Part shown: piece by piece, positions 17,278 to 26,034 of the stretch
Numbering within the stretch: position 1 is the stretch's first letter
How the letters are laid out: every line of letters begins with the position of its first letter
Origin: Elusimicrobia bacterium GWA2_61_42
Lineage (GTDB): Bacteria; Elusimicrobiota; Elusimicrobia; Elusimicrobiales; UBA9959
Direction: 5' to 3'
DNA: 64,000 nt
NCBI GenBank assembly: GCA_001799615.1
Contig: MGTU01000011.1
Span: 1 to 64,000, forward strand
Program-made: the position numbers and the translations under genes
The notes under the pieces: generated by a model
The model's input: the letters and a program-made list of their open reading frames with translations, nothing else
Databases searched by the model: none
Told to the model about the DNA's origin: nothing

Positions 17278-17829
17278 ATGGCTATCAGAAGGATCTGCAA
17301 ATACGGCGAGAAGGTGCTGGAGAAAAAAACCAGGAAGGTGGACTTCGGCGAAATCAAGAAAGAGCTGCCCGTCCTGCTGGCCGACATGTTCGAGACCATG
17401 GACTCCGTGGGCGGCGCCGGGCTGGCCGCCAACCAGGTGGGCGTGGACCTGCGCCTCGCGGTCATAAAGATCCAGCGGGAAGGCGAAGAACCGCTCAGCA
17501 TCGTCATCATCAACCCCGAACTGGTGGAGCGGTCCGGTTCCCTATGCGAGGAAGAAGGCTGCCTTTCCTTCCCCGGCCTGTTCGCCAAAGTCCGGCGCGC
17601 GGCCAAGGTGAAAGTCCGGGCGCTCAACGAAAAAGGCCTGCCGATAGAGATAAACGCCGAGGGCCTGTTCGCCAAGGCGCTGCAGCATGAGATAGACCAC
17701 CTGGACGGCATAGTTTTTATCAGCCGCCTGCCGCTGATGTCGCGCCTTAAGCTGAAGCCGGCCCTGATGAAGCTGAAGGCGCAATGGAAGAAGCTCGACG
17801 AGAGGAAACTGGGGCCGGCGAAACTTTAG
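17278..17829 (+). CDS. def: Peptide deformylase
   Basis: 183 residues. Removes the N-formyl group from nascent proteins. The three family motifs are GAGLAANQVG (46-55), EEGCLSFPG with metal ligand C95, and QHEIDHLDG with H137 and H141 and catalytic E138. GAGGT upstream serves as ribosome-binding site. A basic C-terminal extension (residues about 155-183) goes slightly beyond the catalytic core. It precedes fmt, the enzyme that adds the formyl group it removes, a common pairing. Confidence 0.97.
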   Translation: MAIRRICKYGEKVLEKKTRKVDFGEIKKELPVLLADMFETMDSVGGAGLAANQVGVDLRLAVIKIQREGEEPLSIVIINPELVERSGSLCEEEGCLSFPGLFAKVRRAAKVKVRALNEKGLPIEINAEGLFAKALQHEIDHLDGIVFISRLPLMSRLKLKPALMKLKAQWKKLDERKLGPAKL

Positions 17830-17863
17830 AGAAGTTCCCGGCCGGGTCCGCGGTCTATTTTAC

Positions 17864-18811
17864 ATGGCCAAGCTAAGAATCGTTTTCCTGGGCACCCCCG
17901 ATATCGCCTGCGGCTTTCTCAGCCGCATCGCCGCCGCCGGGCACGACCTGGTGGGGGTCATCTCCCAGCCCGACCGGCCCGTGGGCAGGGGCCTCAAGCT
18001 TTGCTGCGCGCCGGTAAACGCGCTGGCCGCCAAACTCTGCCTGAACGCTTATAAACCCGCTTCCAGGGCAGAGCTGCACTCCGTCCTGGAGGAGCTTAAG
18101 CCGGACCTGGCCGTGGTAGTGGCCTACGGCCGGCTTATCCCGGCGGCGACGCTGGCGCTGGCCCGTATCGGCTTCCTCAACGTGCATTTCTCGCTGCTGC
18201 CCAAATACCGCGGCGCCGCCCCCGTGCAGTGGACGCTTATCAACGGCGAAAAGACCGCCGGCGTCACGCTGTTCTGGCTGGACGAGGGCATGGATACCGG
18301 CCCCGTTTTCCTCAAACGCGAAGAGCCGGTGCTGGAGTCCGACGACGCCCCCGCGCTTTTCTCCCGGCTTTCGGCCTCGGGAGCGGACCTGCTCGAAGAG
18401 GGACTTAAAAAAATCTCGGCGGGTGAAATGATCCGCGTCCCGCAGGCGGGCGAGGCTTCCGCCGCCCCCAAGCTTACGCCGGGGCTTACCTGGCTGGATT
18501 TTTCGCTGCCCGCTGCCTCGCTGCTCGGCAAGGTGCGCGGTCTCGCCTGCGGGCCCAGGCCGCGCTTTAACCTGGAAGTGCCGGGCCGCAAGGTGACGGT
18601 GCAGGTGCTGACTGCGGCGCTGCCCGAAGGGCCCGTGAAGGACGCGGCGCCGGGCGCCGTGCTTTCCGTTGAGCCCGGGGGCGGGTTTGTTGTAAAATGT
18701 GGCGTCGGCGGGCTGCTGGTCAAAAGCGTGAAACCCGAGGGAAAAAACGAAATGTCCGGAGCGGATTTCCTTAACGGATCCCGCCTTAAGCCCGGCGACA
18801 TTCTCCGTTGA
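17864..18811 (+). CDS. fmt: Methionyl-tRNA formyltransferase
   Basis: 315 residues, normal length. Transfers a formyl group from 10-formyl-THF to initiator Met-tRNA. N-terminal Rossmann start RIVFLGTPDIA, the folate-binding/catalytic segment NVHFSLLPKYRGAAPVQW (about residues 105-122) and the following D in DEGMDTGP are conserved; the C-terminal OB-like domain is present. It lies 34 bases after def and overlaps neither neighbour. Confidence 0.96.
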   Translation: MAKLRIVFLGTPDIACGFLSRIAAAGHDLVGVISQPDRPVGRGLKLCCAPVNALAAKLCLNAYKPASRAELHSVLEELKPDLAVVVAYGRLIPAATLALARIGFLNVHFSLLPKYRGAAPVQWTLINGEKTAGVTLFWLDEGMDTGPVFLKREEPVLESDDAPALFSRLSASGADLLEEGLKKISAGEMIRVPQAGEASAAPKLTPGLTWLDFSLPAASLLGKVRGLACGPRPRFNLEVPGRKVTVQVLTAALPEGPVKDAAPGAVLSVEPGGGFVVKCGVGGLLVKSVKPEGKNEMSGADFLNGSRLKPGDILR

Positions 18812-18828
18812 GTTCAAAGGAGCGGCTT

Positions 18829-19836
18829 GTGGGAATCAAAGAATTTTACCAGCGTCATTTCTCCGCCTCGGACGAGCGGATCGTCAGCGCGGGCTTCGTG
18901 CTGCGCGTCGGCGGCGTGGGCCTGATCCTGTTCTTCCTCACCTATTTCCTGTTCTCCTGGACCATGGAGACCGTCATCCATAACCGCAAGGAAGTGCTGG
19001 TGCCCGACATCTCCGGCAAGTCCTCCGTGAACGCGCTCCAGGCCCTCTCCGAAAATAACCTGGCCATGAAGATCGGCGGCTACGAGTTCAACGAGTCGGT
19101 GCCCATCGGCACCGTGCTCAGGCAGGTGCCGGAGGCGGGGAACACCGTGCGCGAGGGCAAGATCGTGCGCGTGGTCTTCAGCCAGGGCGGCGAGTCCGTC
19201 TTCACCCCCAACCTTATCGGCCTGCCCCTCAGGAACGCGGAACTGCTGCTGCGTCAGCGCCAGCTGGTGCTGGGCGAGGTCAGCGAGTCCTATTCGCTGA
19301 AAGCCGAAAAAGGCACCGTGCTCACGCAGGACCCGAAACCGGAACTGAGCGTTTCCAAGAATACCATGGTGCAGGTGGCCGTTTCCGCCGGTATTCCCCC
19401 CGCCGGCATCGTGATGATGCCCGACTTCCGCCAGAAGAAGAGCGAGGAGGCGCAGCAGTGGGCGTCGCAGAACAGCCTGAGCCTTTCGATCAGCGACGAT
19501 CCCGGCTCGTTCTTCCCGGGCGGCACCGTAATAGACCAGTCCCCCCAGCCGGACACGGTGGTTTCCGCGGAATCCAGGATCACGCTGACGGTCAGCTCCC
19601 GCAAGGGAACGGAGGCCGGTTCGGAAAAAGAATTCAGGGTGCACTACGAGGTGTCCCAAAGCGGTTCCCAGCGGCACATCAGGGTAGTGGCGCTCAGCAA
19701 GCGCGGAGACAGGGAGATCTTCAACGGGCTCCGGGACCCCGGGTCGAAGATAGACCTGTCCGTCCCTTACGGCGGCGCCGAGAAAATAAGGATCTTCGTC
19801 AACGGCATACTGGTAGAGGAGCGGCCCGTCAAATGA
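18829..19836 (+). CDS. Membrane-anchored PASTA-domain protein without a kinase domain
   Basis: 335 residues. GTG 18829 is preferred over TTG 18808, because AAAGGAG (18816-18822) sits 6 bases before it. A short cytoplasmic N-terminus (MGIKEFYQRHF) and one membrane helix (about residues 25-45) precede three extracytoplasmic PASTA repeats (about 57-122, 123-190, 193-258), followed by a beta-rich tail. PASTA repeats bind muropeptides in PknB-type kinases and PBPs. Here the kinase is absent, although the gene occupies the fmt-rpe interval where Firmicutes carry prpC-prkC. Probably a cell-wall sensor or scaffold; inferred only. Confidence 0.85.
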   Translation: MGIKEFYQRHFSASDERIVSAGFVLRVGGVGLILFFLTYFLFSWTMETVIHNRKEVLVPDISGKSSVNALQALSENNLAMKIGGYEFNESVPIGTVLRQVPEAGNTVREGKIVRVVFSQGGESVFTPNLIGLPLRNAELLLRQRQLVLGEVSESYSLKAEKGTVLTQDPKPELSVSKNTMVQVAVSAGIPPAGIVMMPDFRQKKSEEAQQWASQNSLSLSISDDPGSFFPGGTVIDQSPQPDTVVSAESRITLTVSSRKGTEAGSEKEFRVHYEVSQSGSQRHIRVVALSKRGDREIFNGLRDPGSKIDLSVPYGGAEKIRIFVNGILVEERPVK

Positions 19837-20513
19837 AACGCCCCCCCGCTTTCCCCGTCCCGTCCGGGCGCGCGGCGCTCGTTCCTTCCGTCCTGGCCGC
19901 TGATTTTTCCTGCCTGAAAGGCAGCCTGGCCCCGGTGAAAAAACTGGCGGACTGGGTGCAGGTGGACGTGATGGACGGCCATTTCGTGCCCAACCTGAGC
20001 TTCGGGCCCGGCATTGCCGCGGCGGTGGCCAGGGCCTCCGGACTGCCGGTCGACGCGCACCTGATGGTGGAAGAGCCGGGGCCCTTCCTCGAGGCTTTCG
20101 CGGCGGCGGGGGCGGGCCTGATAACCGTCCACGCCGAGGCCGCGCACGCCGGGGCCTGCCTTAAAGAAATAAAAAAAATGGGGCTGAAGGCGGGCCTGGC
20201 GCTGCGCCCTAAAACCCCTCTTAAGAAAATAATCCCTTTCCTCCGGGTCCTGGACCTGGTCCTTATAATGACGGTGGAGCCCGGGTTCGGCGGGCAGGCT
20301 TTCCTGCCTGAAATGCTGCCCAAGATCAGCGCGGCCCGGGGCCTCATAAAAAAAACCGGCCGCGCCATCTGGCTGCAGGTCGACGGCGGCATCACCGCCG
20401 AAACCGCGCGGGCGGCGGCGGGCGCGGGCGCGGATTCCCTGGTGATAGGCAGCGCCCTTTTCAAGGCGCCCAGCCCCGCCGCTTTTCTGCGCGGGCTTAA
20501 GCGGACAGTATAA
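19833..20513 (+). CDS. rpe: Ribulose-phosphate 3-epimerase
   Basis: 226 residues from ATG 19833, which overlaps the PASTA gene stop (ATGA). Interconverts ribulose-5-P and xylulose-5-P. Motifs: VPSVLAADFSCL, WVQVDVMDGHFVPNLSFG, PVDAHLMVEEP, MTVEPGFGGQAF and QVDGGI, covering the metal-binding His/Asp residues and the phosphate site. The N-terminal 15 residues before the barrel are Pro-rich and extra. Confidence 0.96.
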   Translation: MKRPPAFPVPSGRAALVPSVLAADFSCLKGSLAPVKKLADWVQVDVMDGHFVPNLSFGPGIAAAVARASGLPVDAHLMVEEPGPFLEAFAAAGAGLITVHAEAAHAGACLKEIKKMGLKAGLALRPKTPLKKIIPFLRVLDLVLIMTVEPGFGGQAFLPEMLPKISAARGLIKKTGRAIWLQVDGGITAETARAAAGAGADSLVIGSALFKAPSPAAFLRGLKRTV

Positions 20514-20546
20514 AAAGACCGCCAAGGCGGGCCGGAGAAACGGGGC

Positions 20547-20912
20547 ATGGCTAAAAAGATACTTATAGTCGAGGACGAAACCCTTATCGCGCAGGTGCTT
20601 TCCATCCGCCTCGAGGGCCTGGGCTACAAGGTGGTCACCGCTTTCGACGGAGAGGAAGGCCTCGCCGCGGTTAAAAAGGAAAAGCCGGACCTGGTCATCC
20701 TCGATATCGGCCTGCCCAGGCTCGACGGCAACACGCTCTGCGAACTGATAAAGGCCGGCGAGGAGACCAAGGGCATCCGCGTCATCATGCTCACCGGCAA
20801 GCGCCTGATGGGCGACATGGAGACGGCGTTCTCGGCGGGCGCGGATTTTTACGTGAACAAGCCTTACGAGTGGGCCCGCCTGCTGGGGCACGTGCAGAAA
20901 CTGATAGGGTAG
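20547..20912 (+). CDS. Single-domain response regulator (REC only)
   Basis: 121 residues, one receiver domain and no output domain. Phosphoacceptor D53 (LVILDIGLP), acidic pair E9/D10, T83 (IMLTGK) and K105 (YVNKPYEW) are all in place. It likely relays phosphate to other proteins in a CheY/Spo0F manner. No histidine kinase is in the window. It lies 33 bases downstream of rpe, so co-transcription is likely. Confidence 0.93.
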   Translation: MAKKILIVEDETLIAQVLSIRLEGLGYKVVTAFDGEEGLAAVKKEKPDLVILDIGLPRLDGNTLCELIKAGEETKGIRVIMLTGKRLMGDMETAFSAGADFYVNKPYEWARLLGHVQKLIG

Positions 20913-20930
20913 TTCCAAAATCTCCCCAAA

Positions 20931-21092
20931 TATAATATAATAAACGTTCACGCCAGTCCGCGCAGCAGCGGACCCGTGCCGGATTTTTCGCCGTTCGAAG
21001 GGCCTGGTCCCCGGGACGGCGCAAGATAGTTCCCGGGCCGCGCGGCAAGCGCGGCCGCAAACATAGTTTCGTCGGCAGTCAAGGAGGATACC
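20931..21092 (+). promoter_or_regulatory. Promoter and structured 5' leader of the rpsP operon
   Basis: TATAAT at 20931-20936 begins a leader of about 150 bases. Perfect helices are possible at 20956-20961/20968-20973 (extended by 20949-20952/20975-20978), 20989-20994/21016-21021 and 21036-21043/21049-21056. In addition 21010-21016, mostly inside the second hairpin loop, is complementary to 21031-21037 and could form a pseudoknot or a competing helix. AAGGAGG precedes the rpsP ATG. It looks like a ribosomal-protein-type regulatory leader but matches none I recognise. Confidence 0.55.
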
Positions 21093-21365
21093 ATGGCAGT
21101 TGTTCTGAGGCTTCAGAGAATCGGCAAACGCACCCAGCCGCACTACCGGATAGTCGCCATCGAGAAATCGAGCGGCCCGCACGGTCAGCCGCTGGAAATT
21201 ATCGGCCACTACAATCCCAAGGCCGAGAAAGACAAGGAAAAGGTTTCCCTGAAAACGGATAAGCTCGAGCGCTGGGTCAAGAACGGCGCCAAGCCCTCCG
21301 AGACCGTCAACTCCCTCATAATCAGGGCGCGCAAGGCCGAAAAGGCCGCCGCCGCGCCCAAGTAG
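21093..21365 (+). CDS. rpsP: 30S ribosomal protein S16
   Basis: 90 residues, start fixed by AAGGAGG. The N-terminal core VLRLQRIGKRTQPHYRIVAIE is the S16 signature, and EIIGHYNP follows. Normal length with a short Lys/Ala tail. First gene of the conserved rpsP-khpA-trmD-rplS block, preceded by a folded leader. Confidence 0.98.
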   Translation: MAVVLRLQRIGKRTQPHYRIVAIEKSSGPHGQPLEIIGHYNPKAEKDKEKVSLKTDKLERWVKNGAKPSETVNSLIIRARKAEKAAAAPK

Positions 21366-21384
21366 CCCCGGGGTTACGGCAATT

Positions 21385-21612
21385 ATGAAAGACGTCTTAA
21401 TGTACATCATCGGCTCGCTGGTGGAAAACCCGCAGGCCGTCAAAGTCGGGGTCGCCGAAGACGGCGACGTGGTCCGCTTCAAGCTCGAAGTGGCCTCCTC
21501 CGACCGCGGCAAGGTCATAGGCAAAGAAGGGCGCGTGGTTAAATCCATCCGCACCGTGCTGCAGACCGCCGCCGCCAGGCAGAACAAGAAAGTCTACCTG
21601 GACATAGACTAG
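21385..21612 (+). CDS. khpA: KH-domain RNA-binding protein KhpA
   Basis: 75 residues, one KH domain. The GxxG loop is GKVIGKEGRVVKSIRTVL (about residues 46-63). KhpA (YlqC) dimerises with KhpB or with itself and binds structured RNA. Position between rpsP and trmD is the standard one. Confidence 0.95.
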   Translation: MKDVLMYIIGSLVENPQAVKVGVAEDGDVVRFKLEVASSDRGKVIGKEGRVVKSIRTVLQTAAARQNKKVYLDID

Positions 21613-21622
21613 GCTCTTTGAT

Positions 21623-22336
21623 ATGCGCGTAGACGCGGTCACGCTCTTTCCCGGCATGATCGATGCCCCGCTTTCCGACAGCATCGTGGGCCGCGCGCGC
21701 GCCGAAGGGTATCTCGAACTGGGTTTTGTCAACCCGCGGGATTTCACCGAAGACCGGCACCGCACCGTGGACGACAAGCCTTACGGCGGCGGTACCGGGA
21801 TGGTGATGATGGCCGAGCCGGTCTACCGGGCCCTCAAGAAAGTCAGGAAGAAGAATTCCTTCGTCATCCTCCTGACGCCCAAGGGCAGAAAGTTCGACCA
21901 GGCGGCCGCCCTGGAACTTGCGGGCAAGAAGCACCTGATCTTTATCTGCGGTCACTACGAAGGGATAGACGAGCGGGTCACCCCGCTGGCCGACCTGGAA
22001 CTGTCCATCGGTGACTACGTTCTTACCGGGGGCGAACCCGCGGCGGTGGCCGTGATAGACGCGGTGACCAGGCTTATCCCCGGCGTGCTTAAAAAAAGCG
22101 ACGCCACCGTGAACGAAACTTTTACGGGCGGGCTGCTCGAAGCCCCCCATTACACCAGGCCCGGGGTCTGGCGGGGCAAGAAGGTTCCCGAAGCCCTGCT
22201 GAGCGGCAACCACAAGCTGATCGCCGAGTGGCGCGCCGCGCAGGCCGGAGAGCTTACCGGGCGGGCCAGGCCGGACCTGGCCAAAGAGAAGGCCGCCAAG
22301 AAGCCGGCCCGCGCCGCCAAGAGAACGGCGCAATAG
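21623..22336 (+). CDS. trmD: tRNA (guanine-37-N1)-methyltransferase
   Basis: 237 residues. SPOUT-fold methyltransferase that makes m1G37 and prevents frameshifting. Motifs: [11 protein letters not shown] at the start, [13 protein letters not shown], the knotted SAM site [12 protein letters not shown] and [12 protein letters not shown] basic Lys/Ala-rich tail of about 20 residues follows the usual C-terminal domain. Confidence 0.97.
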   Translation: MRVDAVTLFPGMIDAPLSDSIVGRARAEGYLELGFVNPRDFTEDRHRTVDDKPYGGGTGMVMMAEPVYRALKKVRKKNSFVILLTPKGRKFDQAAALELAGKKHLIFICGHYEGIDERVTPLADLELSIGDYVLTGGEPAAVAVIDAVTRLIPGVLKKSDATVNETFTGGLLEAPHYTRPGVWRGKKVPEALLSGNHKLIAEWRAAQAGELTGRARPDLAKEKAAKKPARAAKRTAQ

Positions 22337-22367
22337 ATTTTGGTTTTTAACTAACTTAGGAGGCAGT

Positions 22368-22778
22368 ATGATAAACATCGCTAACTACCTGGGCATCAAG
22401 ACGGAAAAGTTTGATTTCCAGTCAGGCGACACCGTGAAAGTCTACACCAAGGTGGTGGAAGGCGACAGTGAGCGCATCCAGATCTTCGACGGAGTGGTCC
22501 TTGCCCGCCGCGGCAGCGGCATTTCCGAGAGCTTTACCGTGCGCAAGATCTCCTACGGCGTGGGCGTGGAAAGGGTGTTCCCCCTGCATTCCCCCCGTAT
22601 CGAAAAGATCGAAGTGGTCAAGACCGGCAAGGTCCGCCGCTCCAAGATCTATTACCTCCGCGGGCTGTCCGGCAAAGCCGCCAGGCTCGAAGAGGTGGAA
22701 CAGGGCTCAGCGGCAGCCGCTCCCCAGGCGGAACCGGCCAAAGCCGCGCCCGTTCAGCAGCCCGCCGCCGGCAAGTAA
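22368..22778 (+). CDS. rplS: 50S ribosomal protein L19
   Basis: 136 residues with AGGAGG upstream of ATG 22368. The core ([22 protein letters not shown], then [14 protein letters not shown], then [14 protein letters not shown]) is typical L19. The last 30 residues are an Ala/Pro/Gln-rich extension beyond the usual length of about 115. It sits at the ribosomal subunit interface. Confidence 0.97.
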   Translation: MINIANYLGIKTEKFDFQSGDTVKVYTKVVEGDSERIQIFDGVVLARRGSGISESFTVRKISYGVGVERVFPLHSPRIEKIEVVKTGKVRRSKIYYLRGLSGKAARLEEVEQGSAAAAPQAEPAKAAPVQQPAAGK

Positions 22779-22788
22779 GCCGGCCGCG

Positions 22789-22815
22789 GTCCCCGCGCGC
22801 CCGGCGCGCGGGGAC
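22789..22815 (+). terminator. Perfect 11-bp GC hairpin after rplS
   Basis: GTCCCCGCGCG (22789-22799) pairs perfectly with 22805-22815 around a 5-base loop. No T-tract follows, so it is not a classical intrinsic terminator. It may attenuate read-through into rnhB or protect the rplS mRNA 3' end. Confidence 0.5.
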
Positions 22816-22841
22816 TGTCAGATTGGAGCAAACACATAACC

Positions 22842-23492
22842 GTGCCGCTCTGCAGATTTGACATCTCGGTCCTTGAAAACCGCAAACCGGCTTTCCTCCT
22901 GGGCGTAGACGAAGCCGGGCGGGGCCCTTTGGCGGGTCCTGTCACGGCCTCCGCGGCCTGGGTCCCGTTGTCGGCCTACCCCGCGGTTTCCCCTTTCATC
23001 AACGACAGTAAAAAACTTTCTCCGGCGCGGCGCGAGCGCGCGTTCAGGGCCATGCTGGCCGCGGGCGTCCGCTTCGGTTTCGGCTTCGCCCTGCCCGCCG
23101 AGATAGACCGGGTGAACATCCTCGAGGCCACGTTCAACGCCATGTCAGCCGCCGTGAGGCGGCTTCTTTTTTATACGGGCGCGCAGCCGTCGGGCGCGCT
23201 GGTCCTGGTGGACGGGCCTCACCGCATAAAGCGGCTGGAAGGCTGCGCCCAGGAGCCTGTGGTGGACGGCGACGCCAGGTCTCTTTCGATAGCCGCCGCC
23301 AGCATTTTCGCCAAGGTCCTGCGGGACCGCTGGCTGGGCGTGCTGGACGCGCGCTACCCGGGCTACGGGCTGGCGGGGCATAAAGGCTACGGCACCGCCG
23401 CTCACCTGGAGGCCCTGAACCGCCTGGGGCCCACGGCGGAACACCGGATGAGTTTCTCCCCGGTAAGGATCGCCGCGGGGCTGGCGCGATGA
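22842..23492 (+). CDS. rnhB: Ribonuclease HII
   Basis: 216 residues from GTG 22842 with a weak TGGAG site upstream. Cleaves RNA in RNA-DNA hybrids and excises misincorporated ribonucleotides. The GVDEAGRGPLAGPV motif (about 21-34) supplies the first two acidic residues; VDGPHR and DARSLSIAAASIFAKVLRD supply the rest. Normal length. yraN overlaps its stop by 4 bases. Confidence 0.96.
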   Translation: MPLCRFDISVLENRKPAFLLGVDEAGRGPLAGPVTASAAWVPLSAYPAVSPFINDSKKLSPARRERAFRAMLAAGVRFGFGFALPAEIDRVNILEATFNAMSAAVRRLLFYTGAQPSGALVLVDGPHRIKRLEGCAQEPVVDGDARSLSIAAASIFAKVLRDRWLGVLDARYPGYGLAGHKGYGTAAHLEALNRLGPTAEHRMSFSPVRIAAGLAR

Positions 23493-23845
23493 ACGAGAAA
23501 GGGGCGCGGTACGAAGAACAGGCCGCGCTGTTCCTGAAAGCCGCGGGCTTCGAGATACTGGACCGTAACTGGTCGACCCCCATGGGGGAACTGGATATCG
23601 TGGCGCGGAAGGGCGACACCGTGGTTTTCGTGGAAGTGCGGGCCAGGTCCAACCCGGGCTACGGCACCCCGGCCGAAAGCGTGACGCCGGCCAAGCGGGC
23701 CAGGCTCATAAGGACGGCGCAGGCTTACCTGAAGGCCCGGCGCCCGGCGGCGGAAAGCTTCAGGTTCGACGTGATAGGCATAGTCCCGGGCGCGGAGCCC
23801 GAGCATATCGAGGACGCTTTCAGCGCCGACGGCTTCGGGTTCTAA
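23489..23845 (+). CDS. yraN: YraN/UPF0102 family endonuclease-like protein
   Basis: 118 residues, ATGA overlap with rnhB. The nuclease-like core is GARYEEQAALFLKAAGFEILDRNW, then GELDIVARKGDTVVFVEVRAR, then RLIRTAQAYL, the usual UPF0102 pattern with a D...ExK-type acidic site. Function is unproven; the rnhB-yraN pairing is common. Confidence 0.94.
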   Translation: MNEKGARYEEQAALFLKAAGFEILDRNWSTPMGELDIVARKGDTVVFVEVRARSNPGYGTPAESVTPAKRARLIRTAQAYLKARRPAAESFRFDVIGIVPGAEPEHIEDAFSADGFGF

Positions 23846-23874
23846 GGAACCGGGCCGCGGCTTAAGGAGACATC

Positions 23875-24711
23875 ATGGATTCTTCGGACATACTCGTGAA
23901 CGTGGAAAATACCGCCCGCTGGCTCAAGAAAATAGCCGCGGGGTTCAGGCCCCAGACCGCCATCATCGCCGGCTCGGGGCTGGGAAATTCCCTCCCCCGC
24001 CTGGAAGACAAGGTTTCTATCTCCTATAAGGATATCCCCGGTTTTCCCTCCACCACCGTCAAGGGCCACGCCGGCGAGATGGTTTTCGGGCGCATGGGCG
24101 GCAAGGACGTGGTGATGATGCGCGGGCGCTTCCATTATTACGAGGGCCGGCCGCTCAGCTTTATCGCTTTCCCCATAAGGGTGCTGGCCGCGCTGGGCGT
24201 AAAGAACCTGCTGCTCACCGCCGCGGTAGGTTCGCTCAAGCCCGCGCTCAAGCCCGGCGATATGATCATTCTCCGGGACCACCTTAATCTGATGGGGGCC
24301 AACCCGCTGATGGGAAATTACCACGAGGCTTTCGGCGCCATGTTCCCGGACATGAACGAGCCCTACGACAAGGTTTTCCGCCGCGAGGCCATGAAGCTGG
24401 CCCGCAAGTTCAAGATCCGCGCCCGCGAAGGCGTCTACACCGCCGTGACCGGCCCGTCCTACGAGACGCCGGCCGAAGTGAAAATGTACCGCCTGCTCGG
24501 CGGAGATATCGCCGGCATGTCGGTGGCCCCGGAAACCATCGCGGCCCGCCAGCTCGGGCTGCGCGTGGCCGGTTTCTGCTGGATCTCCAATTTCACCAGC
24601 GGCATTTCAAAGACCACGCTGACGCACGACGAAGTGCTGGCGCTGGGAGAAAAAGTATCCTCTAAAATGCGGGCCCTGCTGGAAGGCCTGCTTAATTCAA
24701 AGGCGGTATAA
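23875..24711 (+). CDS. punA: Purine-nucleoside phosphorylase (trimeric type)
   Basis: 278 residues. Phosphorolyses purine nucleosides to base and ribose-1-P. The NP-I trimeric motifs are AIIAGSGLGNSL, VKGHAGEMVFG, GRFHYYEGRP, GPSYETPAE and the substrate-binding AGMSVAPETIAAR, followed by ISNFTSG with the base-contacting Asn. GGAG precedes the start. Only 4 bases separate it from the pyrimidine phosphorylase, and upp follows: a nucleoside salvage operon. Confidence 0.95.
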   Translation: MDSSDILVNVENTARWLKKIAAGFRPQTAIIAGSGLGNSLPRLEDKVSISYKDIPGFPSTTVKGHAGEMVFGRMGGKDVVMMRGRFHYYEGRPLSFIAFPIRVLAALGVKNLLLTAAVGSLKPALKPGDMIILRDHLNLMGANPLMGNYHEAFGAMFPDMNEPYDKVFRREAMKLARKFKIRAREGVYTAVTGPSYETPAEVKMYRLLGGDIAGMSVAPETIAARQLGLRVAGFCWISNFTSGISKTTLTHDEVLALGEKVSSKMRALLEGLLNSKAV

Positions 24712-24715
24712 AAAT

Positions 24716-26026
24716 ATGAGAATGATGGACCTGCTGCTCAAGAAGCGCTCCGGGCTGGAAATGACCGCCCCCGAACTGGAATTCATAGCCCTGGGCGCCG
24801 CCGACGGCTCCATTCCCGATTACCAGCTTTCGGCCTGGCTGATGGCCGCTTTCCTCAACGGGCTGACCCCGGCCGAAACCGCCGCCTTCACCCGCGCGAT
24901 GGCCCTTTCCGGGAAAAAACTGGACCTGTCCTCCGTTAAAGGCGCCAAGGTGGACAAGCATTCCACCGGCGGCGTCGGCGATGGCGTCTCCATCGCGCTG
25001 GCCCCCGTCGTGGCGGCCTGCGGCGTGGTGGTGCCCATGATGAGCGGGCGCGGCCTCGGCCACACGGGCGGCACGCTGGATAAATTAGAGGCCATGAAAG
25101 GCTTCAACGTGCGGCTCGAGCCCGCCTATATCGTCAAACAGCTTAAGGCCACCGGCCTGTCCATGTTCGGCCAGACGGCGCAGCTCGCCCCCAGCGACAA
25201 GAAGCTTTACGCGCTGCGCGACGCTTCCTGCACGGTAGAGGCCCTGCCGCTGATCGTGGCCAGCATCCTCTCCAAGAAATACGCCGAGGATATCACCGGG
25301 CTGGTGATGGACGTGAAGTACGGCTCCGGCGCCTTCCTGAAAGATTTCAAGAAGAGCAGGGAACTGGCCGTGGCGCTGATGAAGACGGCCAAGCTGCTGG
25401 GCATCCGCTGCGTGGCCGTCATGACCGCCATGGACGAGCCGCTGGGGCTTGCCGTCGGCAACGGCATAGAGACCGCGCAGTCCATAAAGATCCTCGCCGG
25501 CGAGAAGGGCCCCGCGGATTTCATGCGCGTGCTGGAAGTCCTTTCCGGCTGGATGATCTACCTGGGCGGCAAGTCCCGTTCCGCCGCCGAAGGCGAGGAG
25601 AAGGCGCGCGCGGCCATCGCCGACGGCAGCGCCCTGGAAAAATACCGCCTGATGGTCAAATGGCAGGGCGGCGACGTGCGCGTCGTCAGCGACCCCGACC
25701 GCTTCATGCCCAAAGCCAGGCTGGTAAAAGAGATCAAGGCCGCGAAAGCCGGCTTCCTCACCCGCATGGACGCCCGCACGGTGGGCTTTGCCAGCGTGGT
25801 GCTGGGCGCCGGGCGGGCCAAGGCCGAGGACGCCGTGGATTTCGGCGCGGGCTTTATCCTGGAGAAGAAGCCCGGCGACCGCGTGAAGCCCGGCGACGTG
25901 ATAGCGCGGACCTACGGCTCAAGCCCGGCGAAGCTGGCCGACGGCGTAAAGATGTTCGAGTCCTCGCTCGCGTACGGCCCGAAGGCCCCGGCCCGCGCGC
26001 CGCTGATCAAAGAGATCATTAAATAG
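24716..26026 (+). CDS. Pyrimidine-nucleoside (thymidine) phosphorylase
   Basis: 436 residues, the usual length for DeoA/Pdp. Cleaves thymidine/uridine with phosphate. Motifs: VDKHSTGGVGDGVSIALAP (phosphate site), MMSGRGLGHTGGTLDKLEAM and the C-terminal barrel-sandwich domain ending with PGDVIARTY. Whether it is specific for thymidine or broad (Pdp) cannot be read from sequence. Start at ATG 24716; an ATG at 24725 is an alternative. Confidence 0.94.
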   Translation: MRMMDLLLKKRSGLEMTAPELEFIALGAADGSIPDYQLSAWLMAAFLNGLTPAETAAFTRAMALSGKKLDLSSVKGAKVDKHSTGGVGDGVSIALAPVVAACGVVVPMMSGRGLGHTGGTLDKLEAMKGFNVRLEPAYIVKQLKATGLSMFGQTAQLAPSDKKLYALRDASCTVEALPLIVASILSKKYAEDITGLVMDVKYGSGAFLKDFKKSRELAVALMKTAKLLGIRCVAVMTAMDEPLGLAVGNGIETAQSIKILAGEKGPADFMRVLEVLSGWMIYLGGKSRSAAEGEEKARAAIADGSALEKYRLMVKWQGGDVRVVSDPDRFMPKARLVKEIKAAKAGFLTRMDARTVGFASVVLGAGRAKAEDAVDFGAGFILEKKPGDRVKPGDVIARTYGSSPAKLADGVKMFESSLAYGPKAPARAPLIKEIIK

Positions 26027-26034
26027 GAGACCGC

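Noticed and set aside
20941-21060. SRP 4.5S RNA or RNase P fragment in the rpsP leader
   Set aside because: It lacks the SRP GGAA-tetraloop domain and any RNase P core; only generic hairpins are present.
19767-21587. 606-codon minus-strand ORF
   Set aside because: It crosses rpe, the response regulator, the rpsP leader and rpsP/khpA, all confidently on the plus strand.
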